Shown: piece after piece, positions 1 to 11,168 of the stretch
Position numbering within the stretch: position 1 is the stretch's first letter
Layout: every line of letters starts with the position of its first letter
From: Methanobacterium veterum
GTDB lineage: Archaea > Methanobacteriota > Methanobacteria > Methanobacteriales > Methanobacteriaceae
NCBI RefSeq assembly: GCF_000745485.1
Contig: NZ_JQJK01000009.1
Location: 62,001 to 126,000, forward strand
Direction of reading: 5' to 3'
Length of the DNA stretch: 64,000 nucleotides
Translations under genes and position numbers: made by a program
The notes under the pieces: model-generated
Databases searched by the model: none
What the model saw: the letters and a program-made list of their open reading frames with translations, nothing else
What the model was told of the DNA's origin: nothing

Positions 1-1
1 T

Positions 2-1342
2 ATAAATCTAGTAATTCATAGATTTAAAACATCTGAAGTTGTTAGTATGATCTATAAATTGCTATATACAGTTGTAAGGGAATGGAAAAGGAAGTATCCC
101 GATGTAGATATCAGCAAGTTATGTATTAACTTAGCTAATAATTCTTATACTTGGATAGATGAAGATAATCAAAATTTCTTCCGCGTGTGGATGGATATAT
201 TAGATTCTCATCTTTTGGCAATATCTGAAGAATCCGATGTTAAAGAAATATCACCAAGTACTTTACAGGAAATATTGGAAGGTTCACTTTTATTTATACA
301 ATTACAACAAAGGCGTGATGCATATTTGAGTATAGATTTAATAAATGAAATCTTAAGTTCTCGTATTCATTATATTTGGTCAAAATATCCCAGTTCTAAT
401 GTTCGTAAACGTATATACAAATTAGGAATGAGACTTTCAGATTGTGAACTTATTGAGAATAATAGGGAATATTTGTACAACCTATTTGAGGAATCTATTC
501 TTTGGGATGAGCTTTCAGAAGAAAAACGAGTTAATTTATTAATTAAAATTTCAAAATTCATTTTACAGTTAAAAGAAATTGTAGATAATAGACCTATTCC
601 CAAACAATGGCCTCAAATAATCTCTTCATGGTTAAAAGGTAAAGAAGTTTTAAATATGGTTGAGGATGACCATATAAACACATTTACTAATGATCCTACT
701 GAATTACGTTTATTTTTAGAGGATATGGGTGGTTATAGGCTACCTTGGGGATTAACCAGTATTGTAAATTATCTTAAAATGATTGAAGAGGACAAATCTA
801 TGGATATTCCATCAATATGTTCATACTTCTCAGGGATGTTTAAATATGGGGTTAATAATCCAGTAGCAGTATGTATTTTGCCATACTTAAATCAGGAAAG
901 ATATTTGGCATTAACTCTAGCAGATATATGCCCTTATACTATTGAAAATCCAAAAAAAATAGTTGAATGGTTCAATAATCTTACTGAAGAACAATTAATT
1001 GAAAAAGGAATTAAAAAAACTGTTTCAAGACATATTATTCAATTAATGAATGATAATGCTTATAATGGACAAGTATTTCTTAAAGATTTAATTACTATTA
1101 ATTTGACTTCTGAGCTCATTAATCTAATTAATGAAGGAGATAATGTACTTTTAGCGCCTAGACTAGATATATCTCAAAATCATTATCAAATATTAACTAT
1201 TGATGGTCATGATCTTGGAACATTCGAATATTATGAGCCGATTCCGAAATGGTGGTATGAATTTCAAATTACTGATTCAATAATTGAAAATATTCAATAC
1301 AAAGAGGGATTATATAAAGTTTCAATTAGAATAGAAACTTAA
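2..1342 (+). CDS. 5'-truncated large protein, C-terminal part (possible defence-type helicase tail)
   Basis: The frame is open from base 2, passes the first ATG at 47 and stops at 1342, so about 446 residues of the C-terminal part of a longer protein are visible. No ribosome binding site precedes the ATG at 47, which argues that the gene starts outside the window. The visible part looks largely helical, with no signal peptide or membrane segment. A segment GYRLPWGL near visible residue 244, followed about 35 residues later by FKYGVNN, recalls from memory the C-terminal region of large DEAD/DEAH helicases found in defence loci, but no helicase motif lies in the visible part. The downstream neighbour is a toxin-antitoxin pair, which would fit a defence island. 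Function is unassigned; that it is coding is fairly sure. Confidence 0.6.
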   Translation: MNLVIHRFKTSEVVSMIYKLLYTVVREWKRKYPDVDISKLCINLANNSYTWIDEDNQNFFRVWMDILDSHLLAISEESDVKEISPSTLQEILEGSLLFIQLQQRRDAYLSIDLINEILSSRIHYIWSKYPSSNVRKRIYKLGMRLSDCELIENNREYLYNLFEESILWDELSEEKRVNLLIKISKFILQLKEIVDNRPIPKQWPQIISSWLKGKEVLNMVEDDHINTFTNDPTELRLFLEDMGGYRLPWGLTSIVNYLKMIEEDKSMDIPSICSYFSGMFKYGVNNPVAVCILPYLNQERYLALTLADICPYTIENPKKIVEWFNNLTEEQLIEKGIKKTVSRHIIQLMNDNAYNGQVFLKDLITINLTSELINLINEGDNVLLAPRLDISQNHYQILTIDGHDLGTFEYYEPIPKWWYEFQITDSIIENIQYKEGLYKVSIRIET

Positions 1343-1718
1343 AACTAGTGCCAATAAATTTCCATAGAATATAATTAACATCTACTTTTCCTCTGTAAAA
1401 ATTATAAAATCTCGCCAGTACAATCTTGCGTCGAGATATTAATCCCCATCTTACGCAAATTTAGATATTAATTATTAAAAACAATATGTACTCCTTAAAA
1501 TCAGTAGTAATGACTATTAATTTTAAAAATTCCTACAAATAAATCGCTCAGAACATATACTATATTAACTAAGTAAAAATTAATGCTAATTTTTAGGTAT
1601 AAAACTAATTTTAGGTAAAAATTTTTTTTAGGTAGAAAATTTTATATACCTTAAACACCCATAGTACCTATAAGGATTATGAAAATTTTTTATGATCCTT
1701 TTTAGGAGGAACACAAAT
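1343..1718. other. AT-rich spacer upstream of vapB
   Basis: This gene-free stretch separates the truncated first gene from vapB. The first 240 bases show no coding frame or clear structure. The last 130 bases hold the vapBC control region, which is listed separately. Confidence 0.6.
1591..1709 (+). promoter_or_regulatory. vapBC promoter with three direct repeats and a leader palindrome
   Basis: The 9-mer TTTTAGGTA occurs three times at 1591, 1609 and 1626, spaced 18 and 17 bp, directly in front of a TATA-like box (TTTATATA, about 1641-1648). An imperfect palindrome with arms AAGGATTATG and CATGATCCTT-like sequence lies at 1672-1700, ending just before the Shine-Dalgarno AGGAGG at 1704-1709. 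VapB-type antitoxins are known to bind their own promoter, so these repeats are plausible autoregulatory sites; that is inference. Confidence 0.5.
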
Positions 1719-1979
1719 ATGCTAGATTTAGACAACACCGTTGTAAAACAGGTTGACAATCAAGGAAGGATTGTTTTGCCAAAAAAATGGAGAAATGAAC
1801 ACTTAAAAAGCTCCTCTGTTAAATTACAAATTACGGATGGTGAAATACATGTCTTTCCTTACGAACCAGAAGATATCAGCGATCTTTTTGGTTCAATAGA
1901 GATCGACCTTGAATCAGACCGAAGCGATTGGAAAGCAATGAAAAAAGAACTAATCGTAAAAGGTTCAAAAAGAAAATGA
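1719..1979 (+). CDS. vapB: AbrB-family antitoxin (VapB-like)
   Basis: Small protein of 86 residues with an N-terminal SpoVT/AbrB swapped-hairpin DNA-binding fold: the signature VDNQGRIVLPKKWR lies at about residues 12-25. The C-terminal half is charged and probably folds on the partner toxin. The start is the ATG at 1719, chosen because AGGAGG lies 9 nt upstream; an in-frame ATG at 1692 lies upstream of that Shine-Dalgarno sequence and is unlikely. The stop is 21 nt before a PIN-domain gene, the standard antitoxin-then-toxin order. It should neutralise the downstream RNase and repress the shared promoter. The family assignment is firm; the exact pairing is inferred from position. Confidence 0.85.
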   Translation: MLDLDNTVVKQVDNQGRIVLPKKWRNEHLKSSSVKLQITDGEIHVFPYEPEDISDLFGSIEIDLESDRSDWKAMKKELIVKGSKRK

Positions 1980-2000
1980 AATTACAGGAAAAGAATAACC

Positions 2001-2435
2001 ATGAGATGTATAGATGCAAACGTGATCATACATGCTTTGATCAACGAAAAAAAACAGGATTTAAGTCCTAAAACAATACAAATAAAAGAAAATGCTAAAA
2101 AAATTGTTAATCGCCTAATACAAGGAAAAGAAACTGTTTATATTACAACAGTTCAAATTTCAGAAGTCATTAATATAATTGACTCCTTCACCAACAATGA
2201 AACATCGATGCGAATCCAACGGTTTTTAATAGATAATCCAGCATTCGAAATAATTGAAACATCAAAAAAAGATATGCTGGAAGCTCATAAAATCGTTCAA
2301 AAATACAAAGAGAACAAAATCGGTCTTAATGATGCGATTGCATACATAAGCATGAAAAATAGAGGATGTACGGAAATATATACATTCGATAGCCATTTTA
2401 ATATATTTCCAGGCATCCAACGAATAACTGAATAA
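2001..2435 (+). CDS. vapC: PIN-domain ribonuclease toxin (VapC-like)
   Basis: Protein of 144 residues, the usual size of a single PIN domain. The acidic metal-binding residues expected of the family are visible: D5 in CIDANVII, E55 in QISEV, D111 in GLNDAIAY and D130 in TFDSHF. This arrangement predicts an active Mg2+-dependent endoribonuclease that would cleave tRNA, rRNA or mRNA when released from its antitoxin. The start ATG at 2001 has a weak AGGA upstream and is probably translated by coupling to vapB, whose stop is 21 nt away. A hydrophilic insert rich in Lys follows the first strand. No sign of decay. Confidence 0.88.
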   Translation: MRCIDANVIIHALINEKKQDLSPKTIQIKENAKKIVNRLIQGKETVYITTVQISEVINIIDSFTNNETSMRIQRFLIDNPAFEIIETSKKDMLEAHKIVQKYKENKIGLNDAIAYISMKNRGCTEIYTFDSHFNIFPGIQRITE

Positions 2436-2699
2436 AGTGAAACATGGATGGAATCAGTGGTAGCTGATTTTTATCCAATTCACATTTTGATCTAACTACT
2501 TTCTTATATAAATTTTATGCATCAAAATTTTAATATCTCATTAGCTATTTAATATAAATAATCAATTTAGCATTACATATTCTTTTGAATATCTTGCATA
2601 AACCTATTAAAGCTCATTTTAGCACAAATAAAATGGATTTGTAATTGTAAAAACATTTTTATGGCGGTATAGTTAAACTATATATTGAGAGGGTATAAA

Positions 2700-3269
2700 A
2701 TGACTCTAAGCATTACATTTATAACTGGTAACAAACACAAAGTTAAAGAAGCCAAAGGAATTTTTGAAAATTTTGGCATAGAGCTTGAACATACAGATCT
2801 AGGCTACCCTGAAGTGCAGGGAGAGCTGGTTGATGTGGCCAAATTTGGCGCAGAGTATGCTGCAAGCAAACTAGAAGGGCCTGCAATAGTAGAAGATGCT
2901 GGTCTTTTTATAAAAGCCTTAAACTGGTTTCCAGGGACTTATTCGTCCTACGTGCAGGAAACACTTGGTAATAAAGGCATTTTAAAGCTCATGAATGATG
3001 TTGAAGACAGGTACGCCGAATTCAGGTCGGTTATTGGCTACTGCACACCCAAAGCCGAGCCCGAGGTTTTTTTAGGCGCTGTTCCAGGACATATTGCATA
3101 CGAAGAGCGGGGAAATTATGGATTTGCTTACGATCCGCTTTTTATTCCAGAAGGGTACGATAAGACCTTTGGAGAGCTTACAACAGATGAAAAAAATGAA
3201 TTTTCTCACAGGAGAATGTCGCTTGAAAAATTTGCATCATGGTTAAATGAACATGCTGCAAGTGATTAA
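2700..3269 (+). CDS. rdgB: XTP/dITP diphosphatase (HAM1/RdgB family)
   Basis: House-cleaning enzyme that hydrolyses non-canonical purine nucleoside triphosphates (XTP, dITP, ITP) to monophosphate and pyrophosphate in the cytosol, keeping deaminated bases out of nucleic acids. The 189 residues match the family length. Visible motifs are TGNKHK at residues 9-14, VEDAGLF with acidic pair E65-D66, FAYDPLF at about 142-148 and SHRR at 169-172, in the family order. ATG 2700 is preceded by GAGAGGG at a proper distance; an in-frame TTG at 2685 overlaps that site and is less likely. rpsO follows after 50 nt and the two may be cotranscribed. Confidence 0.93.
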   Translation: MTLSITFITGNKHKVKEAKGIFENFGIELEHTDLGYPEVQGELVDVAKFGAEYAASKLEGPAIVEDAGLFIKALNWFPGTYSSYVQETLGNKGILKLMNDVEDRYAEFRSVIGYCTPKAEPEVFLGAVPGHIAYEERGNYGFAYDPLFIPEGYDKTFGELTTDEKNEFSHRRMSLEKFASWLNEHAASD

Positions 3270-3319
3270 TCCATGTAAAATTCTGTTAAACTAACTAAAT
3301 TAATTAAGAGGTGATTTTA

Positions 3320-3721
<402 letters not shown>

Positions 3722-5048
3722 AGCTGACGAAGCCTGTTCCCTTTTAAAGGAACATATTAAAAAGGATCATGTTGTGAGAGTAATCTCACACAATGATTCT
3801 GATGGACTGTCCGCTGCAGGAGTAATGTGTAACGCAATTTCCAAACAAGGCGGTAAATTTCATGTCACAATAGTTCCAAGACTCAAAGAAGAGTTTGTAA
3901 GGAAATTAAGGAATGAAAGGTACAAATTATTCGTTTTCTGTGATATGGGTAGTGCATACCCTGATCTTATAAGTAAATTAAAAGCTGATTCAATAATTGC
4001 CGACCACCACCAGGTGTTAGGTGATCATGACAAAGAATATGAAAATTTAGTTCATGTAAACCCACATCTCTTTGGAATGGACGGAACAAGAGACGTGAGC
4101 GCCTCAGGAGTTTCTTATTTAACTGTCCGCGGAATGGACAATGTAGAGCTTACAGGGCTTGCATTAGTCGGTGCCTATGGGGATATGCAGTGCAGTGAGG
4201 AAATCATAGGCGTCAACAAGATGATGCTTGACGAAGGCCTCAATGCTGGCGTAATCGAAGAACATGAAGACCTTAAAATAACCTACAAAAAGGAAGAACC
4301 ACTCTATAAAGCACTTTCATATACTTTTAACCCTGCTTTAAAGGGTATTTCTGGAGATCCTGAAGGAACTAAAGCATTCCTGGAAGAACGCGGATTATCC
4401 TATGGAATTAAGTTCGACGATCTAGCAGAAGAAGAAAAAGACCTGTTAAAAGAAGAACTCATGAAAATAACTCCTAAAATATTTGACAAAGTTTACAGCA
4501 TACCCCGTGAAACTCCCGTTTTGAGGAATATCGAAGACTATTCAAGGATCCTTGATGCCTGCGGTAAAAATAAAAAGTACGGTGTCGGACTGAGCATCTG
4601 TATCGGGGAAAGAGAGAATGCCCTTGAAGAAGGCATAGGATTTGCTAAAAAGTACAGAGACAGTCTTGTTAAGGGTATAAACTGGATTAAAAAAGAAGGA
4701 TCAGTTCACTTGGATAATATTCAATATATTTACACTGAAGACAAATCCAGAAAAAGTCTAATGGGTACAATATCCAGTATTGGACTGGAACTTGAAATTT
4801 TAGACCCAAATAAGCCAGTGATTGCCATATCCAAAATGGATAACATCATAAAAGTGTCTGGAAGGACCAGCATGGAACTCATTAGAAAAGGTGTGAACCT
4901 AGGTTATGCCCTTGGTGAAGCTGCTAAAAGCTTCAATGGAGCTGGTGGAGGTCATAATATCGCTGCAGGTGCAGTGGTGCCTTTTAAAGATATGGATAAT
5001 TTTACTGATATCGTTGATGAGATAGTTGGGACTCAGATCCGTCAATGA

Positions 5049-5363
5049 ATTTTTTCTTATTTTAAATCCAATTCTAACTTAAATTTCTATTCTCTATTTT
5101 TATTAATTTACTTTAATACATCCCAATACAGTTAAATCAGGTAATTTCAACATTTTATCCATTAAAACTTAGTATTGAGCGGTGTTGCCAATAAAACATG
5201 TAAAATATAAAATAAATTACTATTTTTGATCCGGGTAAATATAAATTAAATTAAATTGAATATAAAAATAAATTCAAAATAAATCTTGAAGATATTAACT
5301 ATAAAAAATACACCAATTTAGCTTCCAGTTGAAGCTAATAAATTTAAAATTTTAGTGATTTTT
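5049..5363. other. Gene-free AT-rich spacer
   Basis: About 315 bases without a coding frame or clear repeat. It should contain the terminator of the rdgB-rpsO-recJ group (T-rich sequence just after 5050) and a promoter for the next gene; no single TATA box stands out from the AT-rich background. Confidence 0.5.
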
Positions 5364-6551
5364 ATGTACCTTACACCCCAAGAAGAAAAAATGCTCGAAG
5401 GCGAATATGGGTCTTCAGTTCAAAAAAGTATGGAAATATTAGTCGCCTTAGGCGATATATACAACGCTAAAAAGCTGGTGAACATAACATCAGCACAGAT
5501 ATCGGGAGTTTCATATAAAACAATTGGAGATGCCGGTTTAGAGTTTTTAAAGGATATGGCTCAGGATGCAGAAGTCATAGTTCCATCAACCTTAAACCCT
5601 GCTGGTGTTGACCTTGACAGAAGAGACCTTGGATTTAGTGATGAATTTACAAAATGGCAGCTAAAAATAATTGAAGCCTACAGGAAGATGGATATAACCA
5701 CCACATGTACATGTACCCCTTATCTTGTCGGAAACGTTCCTATGACCGGAGATCACATCGCATGGTCTGAATCATCTGCTGTAGCATATGTAAACTCAGT
5801 AATTGGTGCTAAAACAAACAGAGAAGGGGGACCTGGGGCACTTTCGGCTGCAATCTGTGGAAAAACCCCAGAATATGGTTACCATCTTGACGAAGAAAGG
5901 AAAGCTAATTTAATTGTCGATCTTGAAACTGAAATTAAAGGAACAGACTATGGGGCTATTGGTTACCTTGTTGGGAAAGCTGTTGGTGATGGAGTTCCTT
6001 ATTTTAGATTTAAAAACACCTCAAAAAGAGATAATTTGAAAAGTTTAGGTGCTGCACTTGCTTCATCAGGCGCCGTTGCACTTTACCATGTTGAAAATTT
6101 AACTCCAGAATACAAGTTTGCACTTGAAGGATTGGAAACCAGCGATCTGGAAAAAATCAGCATTGGAAGGGAAGAAATTAGCGAAACCAGAGAAAAACTA
6201 TCAACAAGCAGCAAAAAACCGGATTTAATATGCTTAGGCTGCCCGCATGCATCCATCGAAGAAATCAAGACCATTGCAGAGAAAGTGGCTGGAAAACAGC
6301 TTCAAAACGAGTTGTGGGTTTGCACATCAATTTCAGTAAAAGCTGCAGCAGACAGAATGGGCTACACAGACATAATCGAAAAAGCAGGTGGAAAAATGGT
6401 ATGCGACACATGTATGGTAGTTGCACCGATTGAAGAGCTCGGCTTTGATGTTATTGGAGTGGATTCAGCTAAAGCAGCCAATTATGTGCCAAGTATGTGC
6501 GGATTAGACGTTGTTTTCGATGAATTAGAAAATATGATTGTTGAGAAATAG
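5364..6551 (+). CDS. Aconitase X large subunit (predicted mevalonate-5-phosphate dehydratase)
   Basis: Protein of 395 residues of the aconitase X (former DUF521) family. In archaea the large and small AcnX subunits form an Fe-S enzyme that dehydrates mevalonate 5-phosphate in the modified mevalonate pathway to isoprenoid lipids. Seen here are the cysteine cluster TTCTCTPY, the segment [17 protein letters not shown] in the middle, ICLGCPHAS before the C-terminal part, and CDTCMVV and PSMCG near the end, consistent with Fe-S ligation. The start is the ATG at 5364; GTG 5355 forms part of its weak Shine-Dalgarno sequence. The small subunit is not adjacent. The 3' spacer carries an imperfect echo of the last codons. 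Confidence 0.88.
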   Translation: MYLTPQEEKMLEGEYGSSVQKSMEILVALGDIYNAKKLVNITSAQISGVSYKTIGDAGLEFLKDMAQDAEVIVPSTLNPAGVDLDRRDLGFSDEFTKWQLKIIEAYRKMDITTTCTCTPYLVGNVPMTGDHIAWSESSAVAYVNSVIGAKTNREGGPGALSAAICGKTPEYGYHLDEERKANLIVDLETEIKGTDYGAIGYLVGKAVGDGVPYFRFKNTSKRDNLKSLGAALASSGAVALYHVENLTPEYKFALEGLETSDLEKISIGREEISETREKLSTSSKKPDLICLGCPHASIEEIKTIAEKVAGKQLQNELWVCTSISVKAAADRMGYTDIIEKAGGKMVCDTCMVVAPIEELGFDVIGVDSAKAANYVPSMCGLDVVFDELENMIVEK

Positions 6552-6763
6552 ATGATGTTGTATTTACCTATTTTCAAAATTTAATTGTTAAAATAGATAA
6601 CAACGTTTTCAATGGTTTTGAAAATGTAATTGTTGAGAATATGTAAAATTACATCTATTTTACGCTTTTTAATTTCTTTTTCCTCTAACTTAGTGTTTTT
6701 TTAGGATCTAAACATTCTCTTATTTTTATATCTTATTATAGCTCATATTGCCAGTTGAACTCC

Positions 6764-7636
6764 TTATTTTTCAGTTGACACTATATGATCCTTTACATCG
6801 CCGTTAATCCACTGAAAGCCCATTTTTAATTCCATATACATGTAAGTCATCACCAGGGCAAAATAAGGAACAAGTATGATACTTACCAAAAGCCCTGCAA
6901 CCTGGGTTGCAAGCGGACCGGCTACCACAGCTAAAGGTGTAAAAATAATTCCCAGTATAAAACCTATTACCAGTGAAATAACACCATTAATTAACGCGAC
7001 AAGGAATACTGTTAGTTTATTATTCCAGAATATATGGTAACTGTCTTTAATTGAGCCTATAACTGATTTTTGACCTACAACTACTGACTGGTTAAATACA
7101 AAGAATATCAGTGAAATTAAGATATAACCAATGAAGAATATCAGTGAACCCGCTAAAAGCAGTGAAATTCCACCTAGTATCATGTTATTAAAAAGCAGAT
7201 AAAAGCTTAAAATTAGCGGTGCCGCTACTATAACCATCAAAATCATCTTTATAATTGAAACTACGAATATTTTGGGGAAATATTTTATTCCATCTTTCCA
7301 TGCAATATCAAGACTTGCAGAGCCGTCCATTATTATTTGTTTAGCCATTCCAACCGTAGCAGCAGTTCTAAATGCATTTATAACAAATATCAATATTTCA
7401 ATGATTAGTAGAATCAAACCAGCTGTAAGAAGGGTATTTAAATTAATTTGAGAGAATATAGATGGTGTGAAATTCCACATAATGCTTAAATTAGGCGATA
7501 AAATTGCCATTACTCCAAAAAAGCCCACAATAAATAATAATACCGTTAATATTGAAGCTATTATAGAAGGTACAGTTATTTTCCAATTTCTTCTAAAACT
7601 TTCAATTGATTTTGAATAATAATCTCCTATATCCAT
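6764..7636 (-). CDS. DUF4013-like multi-spanning membrane protein
   Basis: Membrane protein of 290 residues with about six hydrophobic segments. A short amphipathic N-terminus (MDIGDYYSKSIESFRRNWK) leads into the first membrane span, a pattern I associate with the DUF4013 family that is expanded in Methanobacteriales. The function of the family is unknown; it may form or regulate a membrane channel or assembly. The start at 7636 is supported by AAAGGGGGAAA upstream on the minus strand; a longer frame reaching 7690 begins before that site. It is transcribed divergently from hef, with about 250 bp between the two starts. No catalytic motif is visible. Confidence 0.7.
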   Translation of the reverse strand: MDIGDYYSKSIESFRRNWKITVPSIIASILTVLLFIVGFFGVMAILSPNLSIMWNFTPSIFSQINLNTLLTAGLILLIIEILIFVINAFRTAATVGMAKQIIMDGSASLDIAWKDGIKYFPKIFVVSIIKMILMVIVAAPLILSFYLLFNNMILGGISLLLAGSLIFFIGYILISLIFFVFNQSVVVGQKSVIGSIKDSYHIFWNNKLTVFLVALINGVISLVIGFILGIIFTPLAVVAGPLATQVAGLLVSIILVPYFALVMTYMYMELKMGFQWINGDVKDHIVSTEK

Positions 7637-7888
7637 AAAATTTCCCCCTTTAATAAATTGAATAATGTAACAGCACTTTGAATTAATCATATCCTATTTA
7701 ATTATGAATTACTTTCCATATAAAAAAACTTTCTCTTTTTAACTATTAAAAGGAAATAATAGCTTAATTATATATTTAAATTGATTAAGATCCTATTTTC
7801 AGGATTTATGTGGATTAAATTAATATTTCAATCCAACATATCTAACTTAAAATTGAACTTTTTATATGATCATGGCCAATATAGAAAC

Positions 7889-10174
7889 ATGCAAAAGTGG
7901 ATAGAACACTCCCTAATCAAAGATCAAAAAATAGAATCACGGCTTTATCAACAACTTCTAGCTGCAGACGTGCTTAAAAAAGGAAATACTATGATAGTAG
8001 CGCCTACAGCACTTGGAAAGACAATAGTAGCAGTTTTAGTTGCAGCAGAGCGGATCAAAAATTTCAAGGGCTCAAAAGTTCTTATTCTCGCACCAAGCAA
8101 GCCCTTAGTTGTCCAGCACGAGGAAAGCTTCAGGGAATTTTTAAACATCCCAGCAACATCATTAACTGGTGATGTGAAGCCGGAAGAGAGAATTAAAAGA
8201 TGGAACGATCATCAAGTCATATGTGCAACCCCCCAGACTATAGAATCTGACTTAATATCATCCAGATATTCCATGGAGAACGTTTCACTGGTTGTATTTG
8301 ATGAATGCCACAGGGGAGTTGGATCTTATTCTTACGTTTATTTAGCAGGTAAATACCTGCAGCAAAGTAAATATCCTCTGGTGCTTGGACTTACAGCTTC
8401 TCCAGGGTCTGTTGAAGATAAAATTAATGAAGTATGCGAAAATCTCTTTATAAATGATGTGATCATTAAAAGCGAAGAAGATCCTGACGTTGCACCATAC
8501 TTTAATCCAGTAGAAACCAAATGGATAAAGACAGAGCTTACAGAAGAGCTCAAAGAGATAAAAAAATGTATCGATACCGTGTTAAAGGCGAGGCTGAACA
8601 CGCTTAAGAAAATGGGTGTTATAAAGTCTGTGAATATGGGTAAAAAGGATGTTTTAATAGCTAAAGGGGCTGCCCAAAAAAGAATTGCACAGAGTTCTAA
8701 TCCACCTAAAAAATGTTATTATGCAGTTTCAGTGTTAACTGCAGTTATAAATGCAATGCACGCTGTTGAACTCCTTGAGACCCAGGGAATAAGCACGCTT
8801 GACAAATACTTTGACCGGCTTAAAAAGAAAAGGACAAAGGCTGCTAAAGGCCTCTTAATGGATGAAGATTTCTCAAAGGCAATTCGCCTCACTAAAAAAG
8901 CGAATGAAAATGGAATTGAACACCCTAAACTTCAATTGCTGGCCGATATTCTAAAAAAAGAACTTAATAACAAAGATTCCAAAATAATTGTTTTCACACA
9001 GTTTAGAGATACAGTAGATCGAATATATGAAAAATGTGGTGAAGAAGGAATTAATGCAGTAAAATTTTTTGGCCAGGCTTCAAAAGAAGGTGAAAAAGGA
9101 TTAACCCAGAAAAAGCAGAAAGAAGTAATCAAAGCTTTTAAAATGGGTGTTTATGATGTTTTAATATCCACAAGTGTTGCCGAGGAAGGTATAGATATAC
9201 CTGCAGTGGACCTTGTAATCCTTTATGAACCCGTTCCATCAGAAATAAGAATGATACAACGTCGTGGGAGAACTGGAAGAAAAAACAAAGGTAAAATGTA
9301 CATTTTAATTACTAAAGGTACTAGGGATGAAGCCTATTACTGGACAAGTATTAATAAAGAGCATAGGATGAAAAAACAGCTTTCCAAGAGAGTTAAACGG
9401 AATATAGCCCCAAATGAAATCGTTAAAATGCTCCCCCGCGAAGAAGAAAAAGATGGGGAAAAAGTTATAAAACCTTTAATATACGCAGATTCAAGGGAAG
9501 GTAATTCCAGGGTTTTACGCGAACTTGATAAGTTAGATGCAGTTATCGAAGTTAAAGCACTTCCGGTAGCAGATTATCAGGTAAGCGGTGAAGTTGGAAT
9601 CGAGCGAAAAACTGCAAAAGACTTTGTAGGCTCAATCATTGATAAAAGGCTGTATAAACAAGCAAAGGAACTGGTTGAAAATTTCAGGAAGCCTGTGATT
9701 ATACTGGAAGGAGATGATCTGTATTCTTCCCTCCTTAACCCAAATGCAATAAGAGGAGCTCTATCATCTATAGCTGTTGATTTCGGTATTCCTATAATCC
9801 CAACCAGATCTGAAGAAGATACTGCTGCAATGATTTTAAGAATCGCTATAAGGGAACAGATACAGGACAAATCACCAGTACAGGTCAGAACTGAGAAAAA
9901 ACCACTTACACTATACGAACAGCAGCTGTACATTGTAGAGTCACTGCCAAATATTGGCCCAGTTACTGCTAAAAAACTGCTCAATGAATTCGGTTCTGTG
10001 AAAAATATCATTAATGCATCACAGGGAGAACTTAAATCAGTGGAAGGAATTGGGGATAAAATAGCCAAAAGCATAGTTGATGTGGTGAGTTCAGGTTTTA
10101 GAAAAATCAGTGAAAATAAAACTAAAAAGCTCATAGAAGTTGATGAATCAAAAGATAACATAGAAAATGAATAA
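7889..10174 (+). CDS. hef: Hef helicase/nuclease (XPF/FANCM family)
   Basis: Archaeal fork-repair enzyme with an N-terminal FANCM-like superfamily-2 helicase and a C-terminal XPF/Mus81-type nuclease that act on stalled forks. Walker A APTALGKT lies at about residues 38-45, DECH at 138-141, GLTASPGS after it, and QRRGRTGR marks motif VI. The nuclease signature ERKTAKDF begins near residue 572 and tandem helix-hairpin-helix motifs ([13 protein letters not shown]) lie near 685, so both activities look intact. The ATG at 7889 gives the family-length N-terminus (761 residues); ATG 7808 or ATT-proximal starts in the same frame would add up to 36 atypical residues, and no start has a good ribosome site. 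A TATA-like box lies near 7767-7780. Confidence 0.93.
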   Translation: MQKWIEHSLIKDQKIESRLYQQLLAADVLKKGNTMIVAPTALGKTIVAVLVAAERIKNFKGSKVLILAPSKPLVVQHEESFREFLNIPATSLTGDVKPEERIKRWNDHQVICATPQTIESDLISSRYSMENVSLVVFDECHRGVGSYSYVYLAGKYLQQSKYPLVLGLTASPGSVEDKINEVCENLFINDVIIKSEEDPDVAPYFNPVETKWIKTELTEELKEIKKCIDTVLKARLNTLKKMGVIKSVNMGKKDVLIAKGAAQKRIAQSSNPPKKCYYAVSVLTAVINAMHAVELLETQGISTLDKYFDRLKKKRTKAAKGLLMDEDFSKAIRLTKKANENGIEHPKLQLLADILKKELNNKDSKIIVFTQFRDTVDRIYEKCGEEGINAVKFFGQASKEGEKGLTQKKQKEVIKAFKMGVYDVLISTSVAEEGIDIPAVDLVILYEPVPSEIRMIQRRGRTGRKNKGKMYILITKGTRDEAYYWTSINKEHRMKKQLSKRVKRNIAPNEIVKMLPREEEKDGEKVIKPLIYADSREGNSRVLRELDKLDAVIEVKALPVADYQVSGEVGIERKTAKDFVGSIIDKRLYKQAKELVENFRKPVIILEGDDLYSSLLNPNAIRGALSSIAVDFGIPIIPTRSEEDTAAMILRIAIREQIQDKSPVQVRTEKKPLTLYEQQLYIVESLPNIGPVTAKKLLNEFGSVKNIINASQGELKSVEGIGDKIAKSIVDVVSSGFRKISENKTKKLIEVDESKDNIENE

Positions 10175-10433
10175 AAAAATGAATAATGATTATTCAACAG
10201 GCTTATAGAATTAGTTGAACTATGAACATTAGTTACTGCAAAGTCAAATAAGTTGAAAGTAGCGCTGAAAAGTTATAGAAGTAAATAAGTATGTACCCTA
10301 AAAATAAAAATAAATTAGAGTACTATTTACTAGATTTATAAGAGTATAGATTAAATGATCATTTATTCCCCAAGGATCAGTCAGTTTAAATTAAATTCAA
10401 AATACATATTATTAAACATGAGGAGTGGAAATA

Positions 10434-11162
10434 TTGCGTATTTTAATGGATGAAAGGGGCAAGAAATACATTGCCCGGGATGAAGAATTTCACACTAACT
10501 TTGGTTTTATAACAAAAGAGGATATGGAAAATGGTAAACCAGGAGATATCCTTAAAACTCATTTAGGTCATGAATTTAAAGTTTTAAAGGCAAATATCAA
10601 TGATTATATTGATTTAATGGAAAGAAAATGTTCAATAATATTACCTAAAGATATAGGAATTATAACAGCATTTACAGGTATGGGTTCTGGCGACAGGGTA
10701 ATTGATGCCGGAACTGGAGCCGGGGCCACAGCACTTCATTTTGGAAATATAGTGGGGAAAGAAGGTGAAGTAAACTCATACGAGATCCGTGAAGATTTTA
10801 CAGAAATTGCAAAACGTAACGTGGAGAATTTTGGCCTTGAAAACGTGCATATTAAATGCAAAGATATCACTGAAGGAATTGAAGAAAAAGATGTTGATGT
10901 AATATTTTTGGATTTACCAAGGCCGTGGGATGTTGTTGAACATGCCAAAGAGGCTCTTAAAATCGGAGGCTATATTGCAACTTATGCTCCTTACATTGAA
11001 CAGGTACAGGTACTTCATAAAGTGCTTAAAAAATTCGGTTTTTCAGATCTAAATACTGTTGAGTGTAATTTACGCGAAATTGAAGTAAAGGCTAAAGGAA
11101 CTAGGCCCAAAACAAGGGCTGTTGGCCATACTGGTTACTTGACATTTGCAAGGAATTTGTAG
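10434..11162 (+). CDS. trmI: tRNA (adenine-N1)-methyltransferase TrmI
   Basis: Protein of 242 residues that uses SAM to make N1-methyladenosine at positions 57/58 of the tRNA T-loop. An N-terminal small beta domain is followed by a class I methyltransferase core with DAGTGAGATALHFG (SAM motif I, about 91-104) and FLDLPRPWDVVEHA (motif IV region). The C-terminus RPKTRAVGHTGYL is typical of the archaeal enzyme. The start is read as TTG 10434 because AGGAG at 10421-10425 lies 8 nt before it; GTG 10425 overlaps that site. The preceding 250 bp have no gene, and a hairpin island follows the stop. Confidence 0.9.
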   Translation: MRILMDERGKKYIARDEEFHTNFGFITKEDMENGKPGDILKTHLGHEFKVLKANINDYIDLMERKCSIILPKDIGIITAFTGMGSGDRVIDAGTGAGATALHFGNIVGKEGEVNSYEIREDFTEIAKRNVENFGLENVHIKCKDITEGIEEKDVDVIFLDLPRPWDVVEHAKEALKIGGYIATYAPYIEQVQVLHKVLKKFGFSDLNTVECNLREIEVKAKGTRPKTRAVGHTGYLTFARNL

Positions 11163-11168
11163 TATGAG

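Noticed and set aside
9577..10197. Minus-strand frame of 206 codons antisense to hef
   Set aside because: Ser/Ile/Phe-rich peptide without domain features, fully covered by the conserved nuclease part of hef.
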